From positions 1-51,651 of the forward strand of contig JBOFCO010000019.1 of the NCBI GenBank assembly GCA_051646105.1: a stretch of DNA of 51,651 bases, given 5' to 3'. The position numbers and the translations under genes were made by a program. Under the pieces are notes generated by a model. The model did not search any database. It saw only the letters and a program-made list of their open reading frames with translations, and was not told the origin of the DNA. Below, piece by piece: positions 44,063 to 51,613 of this stretch. The first letter of the stretch is position 1, and every line of letters starts with the position of its first letter. The DNA comes from JBOFCO01 sp051646105 (lineage in GTDB: Bacteria; Pseudomonadota; Alphaproteobacteria; Rhodobacterales; Rhodobacteraceae).

Positions 44063-44455
44063 ATGAACACCCCCGCACACCACCCGCTTGACATGGTATT
44101 TGCCGCCCTTGCAGACCCGACGCGACGGGCGATCCTTGCCATGCTGCTGGAGGACGACATGGCAGTGACAGATGTGGCCGAGCCCTTTGCCATGTCGCTT
44201 GCCGCGATTTCCAAGCATCTGGTCGTGTTGGCCGAGGCAGGCCTGATCACCCAGGAAAAGCGTGGCCGCGTGAAATGGTGCAAGCTGGAACCCGACGCCC
44301 TGCGCGGGGCCAGCCTGTGGATGCAGGGCTTTGGCCAGTACGACGCAATCGATCTGGATGCGTTCGAGCGTTTTCTGGACGAAGCGCTGATCGCGGATGA
44401 TGAGGACGCGGCTATTCCCCCAACTGCGACCGGCACGCCGCCTTCAGCGCCTTGA
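44063..44455 (+). CDS. ArsR-family helix-turn-helix regulator
   Basis: The 130-residue regulator has the winged-helix of the ArsR/SmtB family: LDMVFAALADPTRRAILAML, TDVAEPFAMSLAAISKHLVV followed by LAEAGLI, and the wing QEKRGRVKWCKLEPDAL. No metal-binding cysteine pair (ELCVCDL) is present, so it belongs to the group that senses other signals and often precedes SRPBCC (AHSA1) genes; no such gene follows here. Start 44063 fits the family; ATG 44024 is an alternative. The last 44 bases overlap the 3' end of the opposite LysR gene. Confidence 0.85.
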   Translation: MNTPAHHPLDMVFAALADPTRRAILAMLLEDDMAVTDVAEPFAMSLAAISKHLVVLAEAGLITQEKRGRVKWCKLEPDALRGASLWMQGFGQYDAIDLDAFERFLDEALIADDEDAAIPPTATGTPPSAP

Positions 44456-45293
44456 GGAAGGCCTGCACTTTCGGACTGCGGTGCAGATCGACATGGGTGA
44501 CGATCCAGATCTGCGCCGTCCATTCCGGCAGGTCGGCCATGACCTCGACCATGTCAGGCAGGTCCTGGGCCTGTCTGACCGGCAGGAAACCTATACCGGC
44601 CCCGGCAATCACCGCCTGCATCAGCGCTGCCTGATCATTGCTGCGGAACACGATGCGATCCCGCGCAGGGGAGTCGGACAGCCAGCGCAGGAAAGGCGCA
44701 CGCGGCTGCGGGTCGTCACTGCCCACGAAGCGGTGGGCGGAAAATTCCGCCTCTGATGCCGGAAGGCCCATCGCGGCAACATAGGCCCTGGACGCATAAA
44801 GCGCATAGGCCTGCTCGAACAGCGGCTGCACAACATAGTCGGGTTCCGCAGGCCGGGCGCCGGCGCGGATCGCAACATGGGCTTCGGCATATTCCAGGCG
44901 ATAGACGCGCAGATCGGTCAGATACCGGACGACCAGCGCCGGATGATCGCGCTGGATTGCGGACAACGCCGGGGCAAGGTGATCGGCCAGACCGGGGATC
45001 GATGTCACGATCAACTCGCCGCTCATTTCCTGCACGGCCCCGTTGATGCGGGCCGTCATCTGCGAAAACTGGTCCTCGATCGTGTTGCCCACCCGCAAAA
45101 GTTCATTGCCGGCGTCGGTCGGTGTGTAGCCGCGGGCGTGGCGCTGGAACAGCTTTACCCCCAGCCGCGATTCCAGCGCGTCAACATGGCGGATGACGGT
45201 CGCATGATGGACGCCCAGCGCATCGGCAGCGCCGGATACGGTCCCGATACGCGCCACCTTGTAGGCGGTGCGGATTTCATCCCAGTTGTCCAT
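44412..45293 (-). CDS. LysR-family transcriptional regulator
   Basis: This 293-residue regulator has the LysR winged helix at residues about 1-60 (IRTAYKVARIGTVSGAADAL, GVHHATVIRHVDALESRLGV, KLFQRHARGYTPTDAGNELL) and a C-terminal effector-binding domain (ELIVTSIPGLADHLAPALSA to QIWIVTHVDLHRSPKVQAFL). The ATG at 45293 gives the conserved N-terminus. The effector and target are not identifiable; no divergent enzyme gene is adjacent, since the neighbour at 45474 encodes a secreted SH3-like protein. The 3' end overlaps the ArsR gene by 44 bases. Confidence 0.88.
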   Translation of the reverse strand: MDNWDEIRTAYKVARIGTVSGAADALGVHHATVIRHVDALESRLGVKLFQRHARGYTPTDAGNELLRVGNTIEDQFSQMTARINGAVQEMSGELIVTSIPGLADHLAPALSAIQRDHPALVVRYLTDLRVYRLEYAEAHVAIRAGARPAEPDYVVQPLFEQAYALYASRAYVAAMGLPASEAEFSAHRFVGSDDPQPRAPFLRWLSDSPARDRIVFRSNDQAALMQAVIAGAGIGFLPVRQAQDLPDMVEVMADLPEWTAQIWIVTHVDLHRSPKVQAFLKALKAACRSQLGE

Positions 45294-45473
45294 GTGTTGT
45301 CCCGGCTTTTCGTCTGTGCGCTGCGGCACAGATGGCGGGATTCTCCGCACTTGTGCAAGAGCGGATACCGCGTGCCGCCCGCACCGAAGTTTGAAAGGCA
45401 TCAACGCGAAACCCGTTGCCGCCCCGCCCGCCCCATGGCAGAAGCATGCCATCTTTCAAAAGGTTACTCCCCG

Positions 45474-46004
45474 ATGTTGCTGCGCCCTGCCCTGATCCTT
45501 GCCCTTGTTCTTCCGCAGACGGCCATTGCCGAATGTGCGATCCCTGCCTTTGTCCGCGCCGATGCGCCGGGCGCGCCGGTGATCCTTTCCGCCCCCGAAG
45601 ACGGGTCCGAACAGATCGGCGCCGTGCCGATGGTGAACGACGATGAACGCGGCATGATGGGGGGTGAGGCAACGATCACCGACATCCGGAACGGTTATGC
45701 GCATCTCTCCAAGATCACCGCATGGGACAATCGCGACGTGACGGCCCCCGATGGCTGGGTGAGTGCGGCCGACCTGGCCTTTGTGGTGCAGACAGCAAAG
45801 GGCTTTGCCGCAGCTGATGCCACGGCACAGATGCTGTGGCAGGGCGATGACTGGATTTACCCTGACATGTTCACCACGCTGGAAGCCTGCGAAGGCGCAT
45901 GGGTCGCATTGCGCATGGCCGATCCGAAGATTTCCGACCCTATCTGGGTGCGGGGTGTCTGCGGCGGTCAGGAAACCACCTGCGACGGTGTGCAAGGCGA
46001 CTGA
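45474..46004 (+). CDS. Secreted SH3-like domain protein
   Basis: The 176-residue protein starts with a signal peptide (MLLRPALILALVLPQTAIAE), and the rest looks like an SH3-type beta barrel (VILSAPEDGSEQIGAVP, GEATITDIRNGYAHLSKITA, APDGWVSAADLAFVVQT). A second small domain with cysteines follows (FTTLEACEGAWVALRMADPK and VRGVCGGQETTCDGVQGD). The protein is likely periplasmic, possibly contacting cell wall. I recognise no precise family. It lies divergent from the LysR gene, with 180 bases between the two starts. Confidence 0.72.
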   Translation: MLLRPALILALVLPQTAIAECAIPAFVRADAPGAPVILSAPEDGSEQIGAVPMVNDDERGMMGGEATITDIRNGYAHLSKITAWDNRDVTAPDGWVSAADLAFVVQTAKGFAAADATAQMLWQGDDWIYPDMFTTLEACEGAWVALRMADPKISDPIWVRGVCGGQETTCDGVQGD

Positions 46005-46034
46005 TCCCGCTGACAGGGCGGGAATACCTGGCGC

Positions 46035-46697
46035 TCAGACCCGCCGGTCGAAGTTTTGCAGTGACGTCTTTCTCAGGCGGTAAAGCTGTGCGGGCCGGGC
46101 AGAAGATTTGTCCTTTTGCCCGGCTACGCGTTCGATGATCCCCATGTCCTCGATCTTGCGGCGGAAGGAGCTGTCGTTCAACTCCACGCCCAGTGCCTCT
46201 TCATAGATGTGGCGAAGCTGGGGAAAGGTAAAGGTTTCCGGCAGCAGCAAGGCAGGCAGGGTCGAATAGGCCCCGCGCTGACGCAACAGATCCACCGCCG
46301 CTGCAACGATCCTGCCGTGATCAAAGGCAAGCCCCTCGGCCTTGCGCGCACTCGTCCAGATCAGTCCCGGGGCTGACGCCACCTGCATTGCACCCGCAGG
46401 CAGAAGCGCGAAATAGACAACTGTTGCCGACCATCCCCTTGGGTCACGATCCGGGCCGGAAAAGACGACAAGCTGATCCAGATAGATGCCCTGAGCACCC
46501 GCCTTGTCCCGAAGCACCCGTTCGGCTGTCGCGCGCGTATCTGCATCCTCGTCGACATGAACGTAGCCGCCGGGCAACGACAGAAGGTTCTCAAAAGGGG
46601 CCGAGTCCCGCCGGATAAGGCCGACATGCAGCGTATCATCCCTGAGTGTCAGCAGAACGACATCGACCGTCAGGATTGGTTGGGGATAATCAGACAT
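46035..46697 (-). CDS. Nudix-fold transcriptional regulator (NrtR-like)
   Basis: The 220-residue protein joins an N-terminal Nudix fold (about 8-140) and a C-terminal winged helix (TFTFPQLRHIYEEALGVELN, DSSFRRKIEDMGIIERV, about 155-210). This is the architecture of NrtR, which senses ADP-ribose-type ligands and regulates NAD metabolism. The Nudix box is degraded: after LLSLPGGYVHVDEDADT the REUXEE core reads RVLRDK, so the catalytic glutamates are missing and hydrolysis is unlikely. The segment VFSGPDRDPRGWSATVVYFA is typical of NrtR. It is divergent from a radical SAM gene, which is its likely target. Confidence 0.85.
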   Translation of the reverse strand: MSDYPQPILTVDVVLLTLRDDTLHVGLIRRDSAPFENLLSLPGGYVHVDEDADTRATAERVLRDKAGAQGIYLDQLVVFSGPDRDPRGWSATVVYFALLPAGAMQVASAPGLIWTSARKAEGLAFDHGRIVAAAVDLLRQRGAYSTLPALLLPETFTFPQLRHIYEEALGVELNDSSFRRKIEDMGIIERVAGQKDKSSARPAQLYRLRKTSLQNFDRRV

Positions 46698-46740
46698 GAG
46701 ATCGGCATAGCAAATCGTTTCATTTCAATCAACTATCTTT

Positions 46741-46760
46741 TTGCAACTTGCATATTGCAA
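46741..46760. promoter_or_regulatory. TTGCA heptad repeat / dyad between Nudix regulator and radical SAM gene
   Basis: TTGCA occurs three times at 7-base intervals (46741, 46748, 46755). The outer two extend to the self-complementary TTGCAA, so the 20-bp block is also an interrupted dyad. It lies in the 112-base AT-rich gap between the divergent starts 46697 and 46810. It could be the operator of the Nudix regulator, but this is inference. Confidence 0.5.
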
Positions 46761-46809
46761 TTTAATGGGCACGACTCTAGCTTGTCCCTGCAAGCCGATG
46801 GAGGATGCG

Positions 46810-47814
46810 ATGGTCATGATGGATCGAATTAGAAGCGAAAGCCCGCTTGTTGTTGTCTGGCGGGTCATGGACCGTTGCAATCTGGGATGCCCGTTCTGTG
46901 CCTATGACAGCCGCCTGCAACGGCCCCTGCTGGAAACGCACCCCGAACAGGTAGAGCATATGGTAGCTATGCTTGGTGCCTATCGTGCCCGAACCGGCCG
47001 AACGGTCATGTTAAGCTGGCTGGGCGGGGAACCCACGCTTTGGGCGGGTCTGCCCGGCTTTGCCGCCCTTGCCCGGCAACACGGGCTGACGCAAAGCCTT
47101 ACGACGAATGGCAGCACGCTCGGCTCTGCCCGGATGCGTGCGCTGCTTGTCCGCAATTTTCACGAGATCACGGTCAGCATCGACGGCTTTGCCGATTTTC
47201 ACGACAGGATGCGCAACTGGCCCGGTGCCTTTTCGAAACTGAAAAAAACCGTGCCCCTGCTGCATGCCGAAGGCAAGAAAGCCGGATTGCGCCTGCGCGC
47301 GAATGTGGTGCTGATGCGCGGCAATATCGCGGCCTTCCCAGCCCTTTGCAGGGAACTGGCGGAATGGGGTTTCGATGAAATCACCTTCAACCAGCTCGGC
47401 GGCCGGGACCGGCCCGATTTCTATCCGGAAAACCGGCTGCGCCCCGATGATATCGCGGCCTTGCGCAACGTCCTGCCGGATTTGCGTGCGGAACTGTCCG
47501 CAAGGCAGGTGCTGCTGTGCGGCGGCGATGCCTATATGCGGCGGATCGAGGAAACGGTGCATGACATTGCCCTGCCCGTCATCGCCTGCAACGTGGCGCA
47601 GGAATTCCTGTTCATCGACGAGGCGGGGCATATCGCGCCTTGCGCCTTTGTCGGCGGTCACTTCGGTATCCGCGTGACGGATATCCGCACCCCCGATGAC
47701 ATTGCATCGCTGGGCGCAAGGCTTTGCACGGCGCAGCGCAACACACCCCACGCCGCCTGCGCGAATTGCATGAGCACCCAGCAGTTCGCCAAATTCGAAG
47801 ACGCGGTTTCTTGA
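46810..47814 (+). CDS. Radical SAM protein with SPASM/twitch-like C-terminus
   Basis: This 334-residue enzyme should bind a 4Fe-4S cluster through Cys23, Cys27 and Cys30 (DRCNLGCPFCAYDS) and cleave S-adenosylmethionine. The GGEP motif is in LSWLGGEPTLW, and LTTNGSTLGSARMRALLV is typical. The C-terminal part carries extra cysteines (IACNVAQEFLFIDEAG then HIAPC, LCTAQR, ACANCMSTQQ). The spacing C-x12-G-x4-C ... C-x11-C-x2-C suggests one auxiliary cluster of twitch or SPASM type. The substrate is unknown; no small precursor peptide gene is visible next to it. GGAGG precedes ATG 46810 at 5 bases. It is divergent from the Nudix regulator gene. Confidence 0.87.
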   Translation: MVMMDRIRSESPLVVVWRVMDRCNLGCPFCAYDSRLQRPLLETHPEQVEHMVAMLGAYRARTGRTVMLSWLGGEPTLWAGLPGFAALARQHGLTQSLTTNGSTLGSARMRALLVRNFHEITVSIDGFADFHDRMRNWPGAFSKLKKTVPLLHAEGKKAGLRLRANVVLMRGNIAAFPALCRELAEWGFDEITFNQLGGRDRPDFYPENRLRPDDIAALRNVLPDLRAELSARQVLLCGGDAYMRRIEETVHDIALPVIACNVAQEFLFIDEAGHIAPCAFVGGHFGIRVTDIRTPDDIASLGARLCTAQRNTPHAACANCMSTQQFAKFEDAVS

Positions 47815-47823
47815 CAAAAGGGC

Positions 47824-47926
47824 CGTTTCGCGCGTAAACGCCAGCCGGAAACCCGGAAGCATCAGCCTTCCGGTCCCTTGGCCATTGCCGGGATCGACAC
47901 CAGTCAGCGCGTTGCGCCCACTGGTG
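47824..47926 (+). other. Three consecutive hairpins between radical SAM gene and ffh
   Basis: Three perfect inverted repeats follow one another: 5 bp (47824-47828 with 47836-47840), 7 bp (47853-47859 with 47867-47873) and a compound hairpin (47898-47904 with 47920-47926, enclosing GCGC at 47907-47910 with 47914-47917). None has a strong T-run, though TCCCTTGG follows the second. They may terminate the radical SAM transcript, form a leader for ffh or be part of a small RNA. The 194-base gap holds no open frame that I can support. Confidence 0.4.
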
Positions 47927-48008
47927 CATTTGGTCTTTGCGGGCTTGGGTTCACCCCGGCGGGTGCCTATCTGCCGGTTTGTCGCAACGAAAGCCGGAGG
48001 GCCGCGAG

Positions 48009-49517
48009 ATGTTCGAGAACCTGTCAGAACGCCTTGGCGGCGTCTTCGACCGGCTGACCAAGCAGGGCGCGCTGTCCGAAGCCGACGTGGCGACCGCCCT
48101 GCGCGAGGTGCGCACCGCGCTGCTGGAGGCCGACGTTTCCCTGCCCGTTGCCCGCGATTTTGTGAAGCGCGTGCAGGACAAGGCCACAGGACAGGCGGTG
48201 ACGAAATCCGTCACACCCGGCCAGCAGGTCGTCAAGATCGTCCATGACGAACTGATCCGCGTGCTGTCGGGCGATGGCCCGGCGGATGCGCTGAAAATCG
48301 ACAGTCCGCCCGCCGCGATCCTGATGGTCGGCCTGCAAGGATCGGGCAAGACCACAACCACCGCCAAACTCGCCCGCCGCCTGACCGAGCGCGACAAGAA
48401 GCGCGTGCTGATGGCCTCGCTTGACACCAACCGCCCGGCAGCGATGGAGCAGCTTGCCATTCTGGGCGGCCAGATCGGCGTGGATACCCTGCCCATCGTC
48501 AAGGGCGAAAGCGCCGTGCAGATCGCCAAGCGGGCAAAGACCCAGGGGGCGATGGGCGGCTATGACGTGGTCCTGTTCGACACCGCCGGTCGTCTGCATA
48601 TCGACGAAGTGCTGATGGACGAGGTTCAGGCGGTGCGCGACATCGCCCAGCCCCGCGAAACCCTGCTGGTCGTCGATGGCCTGACCGGGCAGGATGCGGT
48701 GAACGTGGCCACCGAATTCGACGGCAAGGTCGGCATTACCGGCGTGGTCCTGACGCGGATGGATGGCGACGGGCGCGGCGGTGCGGCGCTTTCCATGCGC
48801 GCCGTCACCGGCAAGCCGATCCGCTTTGTCGGGCTTGGCGAAAAGACCGACGCACTGGAAACGTTCGAGGCCGAGCGCGTCGCGGGCCGTATCCTTGGCA
48901 TGGGCGACATCGTGGCCTTGGTCGAAAAGGCGCAGGCGACGTTCGAGGCAGAACAGGCCGAACGTATGGCCAAGCGCTTTGCCAAGGGTCTGTTCAACAT
49001 GAACGACCTCAAGGGCCAGCTTGACCAGATGCTGAAGATGGGCGGGATGCAGGGCATCATGGGGATGATGCCGGGCATGGGCAAGATGTCGAAGGCGGCA
49101 GAGGAAGCCGGTTTTGATGACAGCATGCTGCGGCGCCAGATCGCACTGATAAATTCAATGACCAAACGCGAACGCGCCAACCCCGACCTGCTGCAGGCCA
49201 GCCGCAAGAAACGCATCGCCGCCGGGGCGGGTCTGGAAGTATCGGAACTGAACAAGCTGCTGAAGATGCACCGCCAGATGGCCGACGTGATGAAGAAGAT
49301 GGGCAAGGGTGGCATGATGAAACAGGCCATCAAGGCGATGATGGGCAAGGGCGGGATGCCCGGAGGCGTGCCCGACCCCAGCCAGATGGACCCGGCCCAG
49401 CTTGAAGCTGCCGCCCAGGCGATGAAATCCGGCATGGGTGGCAAGCTTGGCGGGATGGGGGGCCTGAGCCTGCCCCCCGGCCTGTCGGGGCTGGGCGGGT
49501 TCGGTAAGAAAAAGTGA
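48009..49517 (+). CDS. ffh: Signal recognition particle protein Ffh
   Basis: The 502-residue GTPase binds signal sequences and 4.5S RNA and targets membrane proteins. The N domain starts MFENLSERLGGVFDRL. The G domain has G1 GLQGSGKTTTTAKLA, G3 DTAGRLHIDE, G4 TRMDGDGRGG and G5 FVGLGEKTDALE. The M domain is Met-rich (FNMNDLKGQLDQMLKMGGMQ) with the RNA-binding helix SMTKRERANPDLLQASRKKR followed by IAAGAG. GGAGG precedes the ATG. Its stop overlaps or abuts the first of four GNAT genes, so all may be cotranscribed. Confidence 0.97.
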   Translation: MFENLSERLGGVFDRLTKQGALSEADVATALREVRTALLEADVSLPVARDFVKRVQDKATGQAVTKSVTPGQQVVKIVHDELIRVLSGDGPADALKIDSPPAAILMVGLQGSGKTTTTAKLARRLTERDKKRVLMASLDTNRPAAMEQLAILGGQIGVDTLPIVKGESAVQIAKRAKTQGAMGGYDVVLFDTAGRLHIDEVLMDEVQAVRDIAQPRETLLVVDGLTGQDAVNVATEFDGKVGITGVVLTRMDGDGRGGAALSMRAVTGKPIRFVGLGEKTDALETFEAERVAGRILGMGDIVALVEKAQATFEAEQAERMAKRFAKGLFNMNDLKGQLDQMLKMGGMQGIMGMMPGMGKMSKAAEEAGFDDSMLRRQIALINSMTKRERANPDLLQASRKKRIAAGAGLEVSELNKLLKMHRQMADVMKKMGKGGMMKQAIKAMMGKGGMPGGVPDPSQMDPAQLEAAAQAMKSGMGGKLGGMGGLSLPPGLSGLGGFGKKK

Positions 49518-49519
49518 CG

Positions 49520-50026
49520 ATGCAGGTGCCTACCCTCCATACGCAGCGGCTGACCCTGCGCCCGCAGGCGATGGCGGATTTCCCCGCCTATGCCGTGTTT
49601 CTCGCGTCGGATCGTGCGCGCCACATGGGCGGACCGTTCGATACGCGCGGGGCCTGGGGGATGTTCTGCCACGATCTCGCCTGCTGGCCGCTGTTCGGCC
49701 ACGGCGCGCTGATGGTGGACCGCACCGATACCGGCGAAACCATCGGGCAGGTCGGTGTGAACGCAGGGCCGCTGTACCCCGAGCCGGAACTCGGCTGGCT
49801 GCTTTATGACGGCCACGAAGGTATGGGGATCGCTACCGAAGCCGCTGCCGCCCTGCGCGACTGGGCCTTTGCCAACCTGCCACTCGACAGTTTCGTCAGC
49901 TATATGGAGGCCGGGAATGCCGCCTCCATCGCGCTTGCCGAAAGGCTTGGGGCCACCCGTGACGATACCGCGCCCCTGCAGGATGCGGGCGATCTGGTCT
50001 ACCGATATAAAAGGGTGTCGGCATGA
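49520..50026 (+). CDS. GNAT acetyltransferase 1 (RimJ/RimL-type)
   Basis: The 168-residue enzyme is the first of four tandem GNATs after ffh. The start motif TQRLTLRPQAMADF, the RHMGGPFD segment, EPELGWLLYDGHEGMGIATE with its acetyl-CoA loop, and the C-terminal MEAGNAASIALAERLGATRD fit the RimJ/RimL-like group. ATG 49520 lies 2 bases after the ffh stop; a GTG at 49514 would overlap it by four bases. Substrate is unknown: such enzymes acetylate protein N-termini, amino acids or small amines. The stop overlaps the next start (ATGA). Confidence 0.85.
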   Translation: MQVPTLHTQRLTLRPQAMADFPAYAVFLASDRARHMGGPFDTRGAWGMFCHDLACWPLFGHGALMVDRTDTGETIGQVGVNAGPLYPEPELGWLLYDGHEGMGIATEAAAALRDWAFANLPLDSFVSYMEAGNAASIALAERLGATRDDTAPLQDAGDLVYRYKRVSA

Positions 50027-50538
50027 CCGGCCCCATCCTTGCTACACAACGCCTCACCCTGCGTCCGCCGCGCGCGGACGATCTGCCCGCTTGCGCCGCC
50101 TTCTGGGCCTCTGACCGCTCGCGCATGATGGGCGGCCCGTGGACGGCCGATGAAACCGCCCGCGAATTCGACGACCTTCTGGCGCAATGGGCCAAGCACG
50201 GCTTCTCGCTTTTCACCGTCACGCTGAAAGGCTCCGATGATCCCATCGGCCAGATCGGCCCGTTCTTCCCCGACAGCCATCCCGAACCCGAACTGGGGTG
50301 GAGCCTCTGGGACGCTGCCCTGGGAGGTCAGGGTCTGGCGCTTGAGGCCGCCATCGCCGCCCGCGACTGGTTCTTCGCGAACACCACGTACAAGACCGCC
50401 GTCAGCTACACCCACCCCGAAAACACCGCGTCGCACCGCCTTGCCGAGCGGCTGGGCGGGGTTGTCGATGCCACTGCCCCCTGCCCTTATCCGCCGCCGG
50501 TGCGCATCTATCGCTATAACGCCGGGGATGCCGCATGA
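50023..50538 (+). CDS. GNAT acetyltransferase 2 (RimJ/RimL-type)
   Basis: This 171-residue paralogue of the preceding gene opens with the shared pattern TQRLTLRPPRADDLPACAAF and has RMMGGPWTADE, EPELGWSLWDAALGGQGLAL and HPENTASHRLAERLGGVVDA. The four tandem GNATs keep the same layout but differ in sequence, so they arose by old duplications. Its ATG overlaps the stop of GNAT 1, and its stop overlaps the ATG of GNAT 3, both as ATGA. Confidence 0.85.
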   Translation: MTGPILATQRLTLRPPRADDLPACAAFWASDRSRMMGGPWTADETAREFDDLLAQWAKHGFSLFTVTLKGSDDPIGQIGPFFPDSHPEPELGWSLWDAALGGQGLALEAAIAARDWFFANTTYKTAVSYTHPENTASHRLAERLGGVVDATAPCPYPPPVRIYRYNAGDAA

Positions 50539-51056
50539 CACTGCGTCCCGACATCAAGCCCTTGCAAACGGAACGGCTGACGCTGCGTCTGCCGCGGGAA
50601 GATGATTTCCCGGCCATGCTGGCCTTCAACGACAGCCCGCGCGCCGCGATCCTTGGCGCGCCGCTCGACCAACAAACGCTGTGGCGCGGGCATATGGCGA
50701 ATGTCGGGGTCTGGGCGCTGCGCGGCTATGGCTTCTGGTCCGTTGAAACCACGGCGGGCGATTTTGTCGGGCGTGTCGGCGTGATCTGCCCCGACGGCTG
50801 GCCGGAACCGGAACTCGCCTGGCATCTGTATGACGGGTACGAGGGCAAGGGCTTTGCGGCAGAGGCCGCCCTGGCGGCAAAGGCCGATTACCACGCACGT
50901 ATCAGCGGCGCCCCGCTGATTTCGCTGATTGCCCATGCCAATACGCGGTCACAGGCGGTGGCAGCACGTCTTGGTGCGATGGTCGAGGCGGAATGGGAAC
51001 TGATGGGCAAGGCTTGCCAGATCTGGCGGCACCCGGCATCGGGGGCAATCGCATGA
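50535..51056 (+). CDS. GNAT acetyltransferase 3 (RimJ/RimL-type)
   Basis: The 173-residue third paralogue shows TERLTLRLPREDDFPAMLAF, AAILGAPLDQ in place of the MGGP turn, EPELAWHLYDGYEGKGFAAE and AHANTRSQAVAARLGAMVEA. The MGGP motif conserved in the other three is replaced by LGAP, which hints at a changed substrate pocket. It overlaps both neighbours by four bases (ATGA). Confidence 0.85.
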   Translation: MTLRPDIKPLQTERLTLRLPREDDFPAMLAFNDSPRAAILGAPLDQQTLWRGHMANVGVWALRGYGFWSVETTAGDFVGRVGVICPDGWPEPELAWHLYDGYEGKGFAAEAALAAKADYHARISGAPLISLIAHANTRSQAVAARLGAMVEAEWELMGKACQIWRHPASGAIA

Positions 51057-51613
51057 TCCCGCATGAAACGCCCCTTCCCGGCCCGGCTGCCGATTTTTCC
51101 GTGACGCTTCGCGCCATGCTTCCCGTGATCGAAACGCCGCGCCTGCGCCTGCGCGCGCCGGTACTGGGGGATATGGACGCATGGGCCGAAATTCTGTGTA
51201 GCGATGCGGGCGTGTTCATGGGCGGCCCGTTCAGCCGCGATGATGCCTTTGCAGAATTCGCAACGAGCGTGGGGCTGTGGGTGCTGCGCGGTCACGGGCT
51301 TTGGGCGGTTGACCGCGCGGAGACCGGGGAAACCCTCGGCTTTGTCCTGATCGGATTCGAGCCGGGTGACCGGGAACCCGAGCTTGGCTTTCTGTTCCGC
51401 GATCATGCGCAGGGTCAGGGCTATGCCGCCGAGGCGGCAGCAGCCGCGCGCGATTATGGTTTCACCGCCATGCGGCTGCCCTCTCTGGTCAGCTACATTG
51501 CGCCCGACAATACCCGTTCCATCGCGCTGGCCCGCCGCCTTGGCGCCACCCGCGATGGCGATGTCGACGGCTGTCAGGTCTGGCGTCATCACAGGAGAGG
51601 AGCATTGGCATGA
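51053..51613 (+). CDS. GNAT acetyltransferase 4 (RimJ/RimL-type)
   Basis: The 186-residue fourth paralogue has an extra N-terminal stretch of about 20 residues before the family start LPVIETPRLRLRAPVLGDMD. It has VFMGGPFSRDDAFAEF, EPELGFLFRDHAQGQGYAAE and IAPDNTRSIALARRLGATRD. The ATG at 51053 overlaps the previous stop; an internal ATG at 51119 would remove the extension. The stop overlaps an ATG at 51610 that has AGGAGAGGAG upstream. Confidence 0.83.
   Translation: MIPHETPLPGPAADFSVTLRAMLPVIETPRLRLRAPVLGDMDAWAEILCSDAGVFMGGPFSRDDAFAEFATSVGLWVLRGHGLWAVDRAETGETLGFVLIGFEPGDREPELGFLFRDHAQGQGYAAEAAAAARDYGFTAMRLPSLVSYIAPDNTRSIALARRLGATRDGDVDGCQVWRHHRRGALA

Noticed and set aside
46005..46023. 6-bp inverted repeat between the SH3-like and Nudix regulator stops
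   Set aside because: The stem is short and no T-run follows, so a terminator call is not supported.
47815..48008. 4.5S SRP RNA gene next to ffh
   Set aside because: The conserved domain IV sequence (around AGGTCCGGAAGGAAGCAG) is absent from this gap and I saw it nowhere else in the window.
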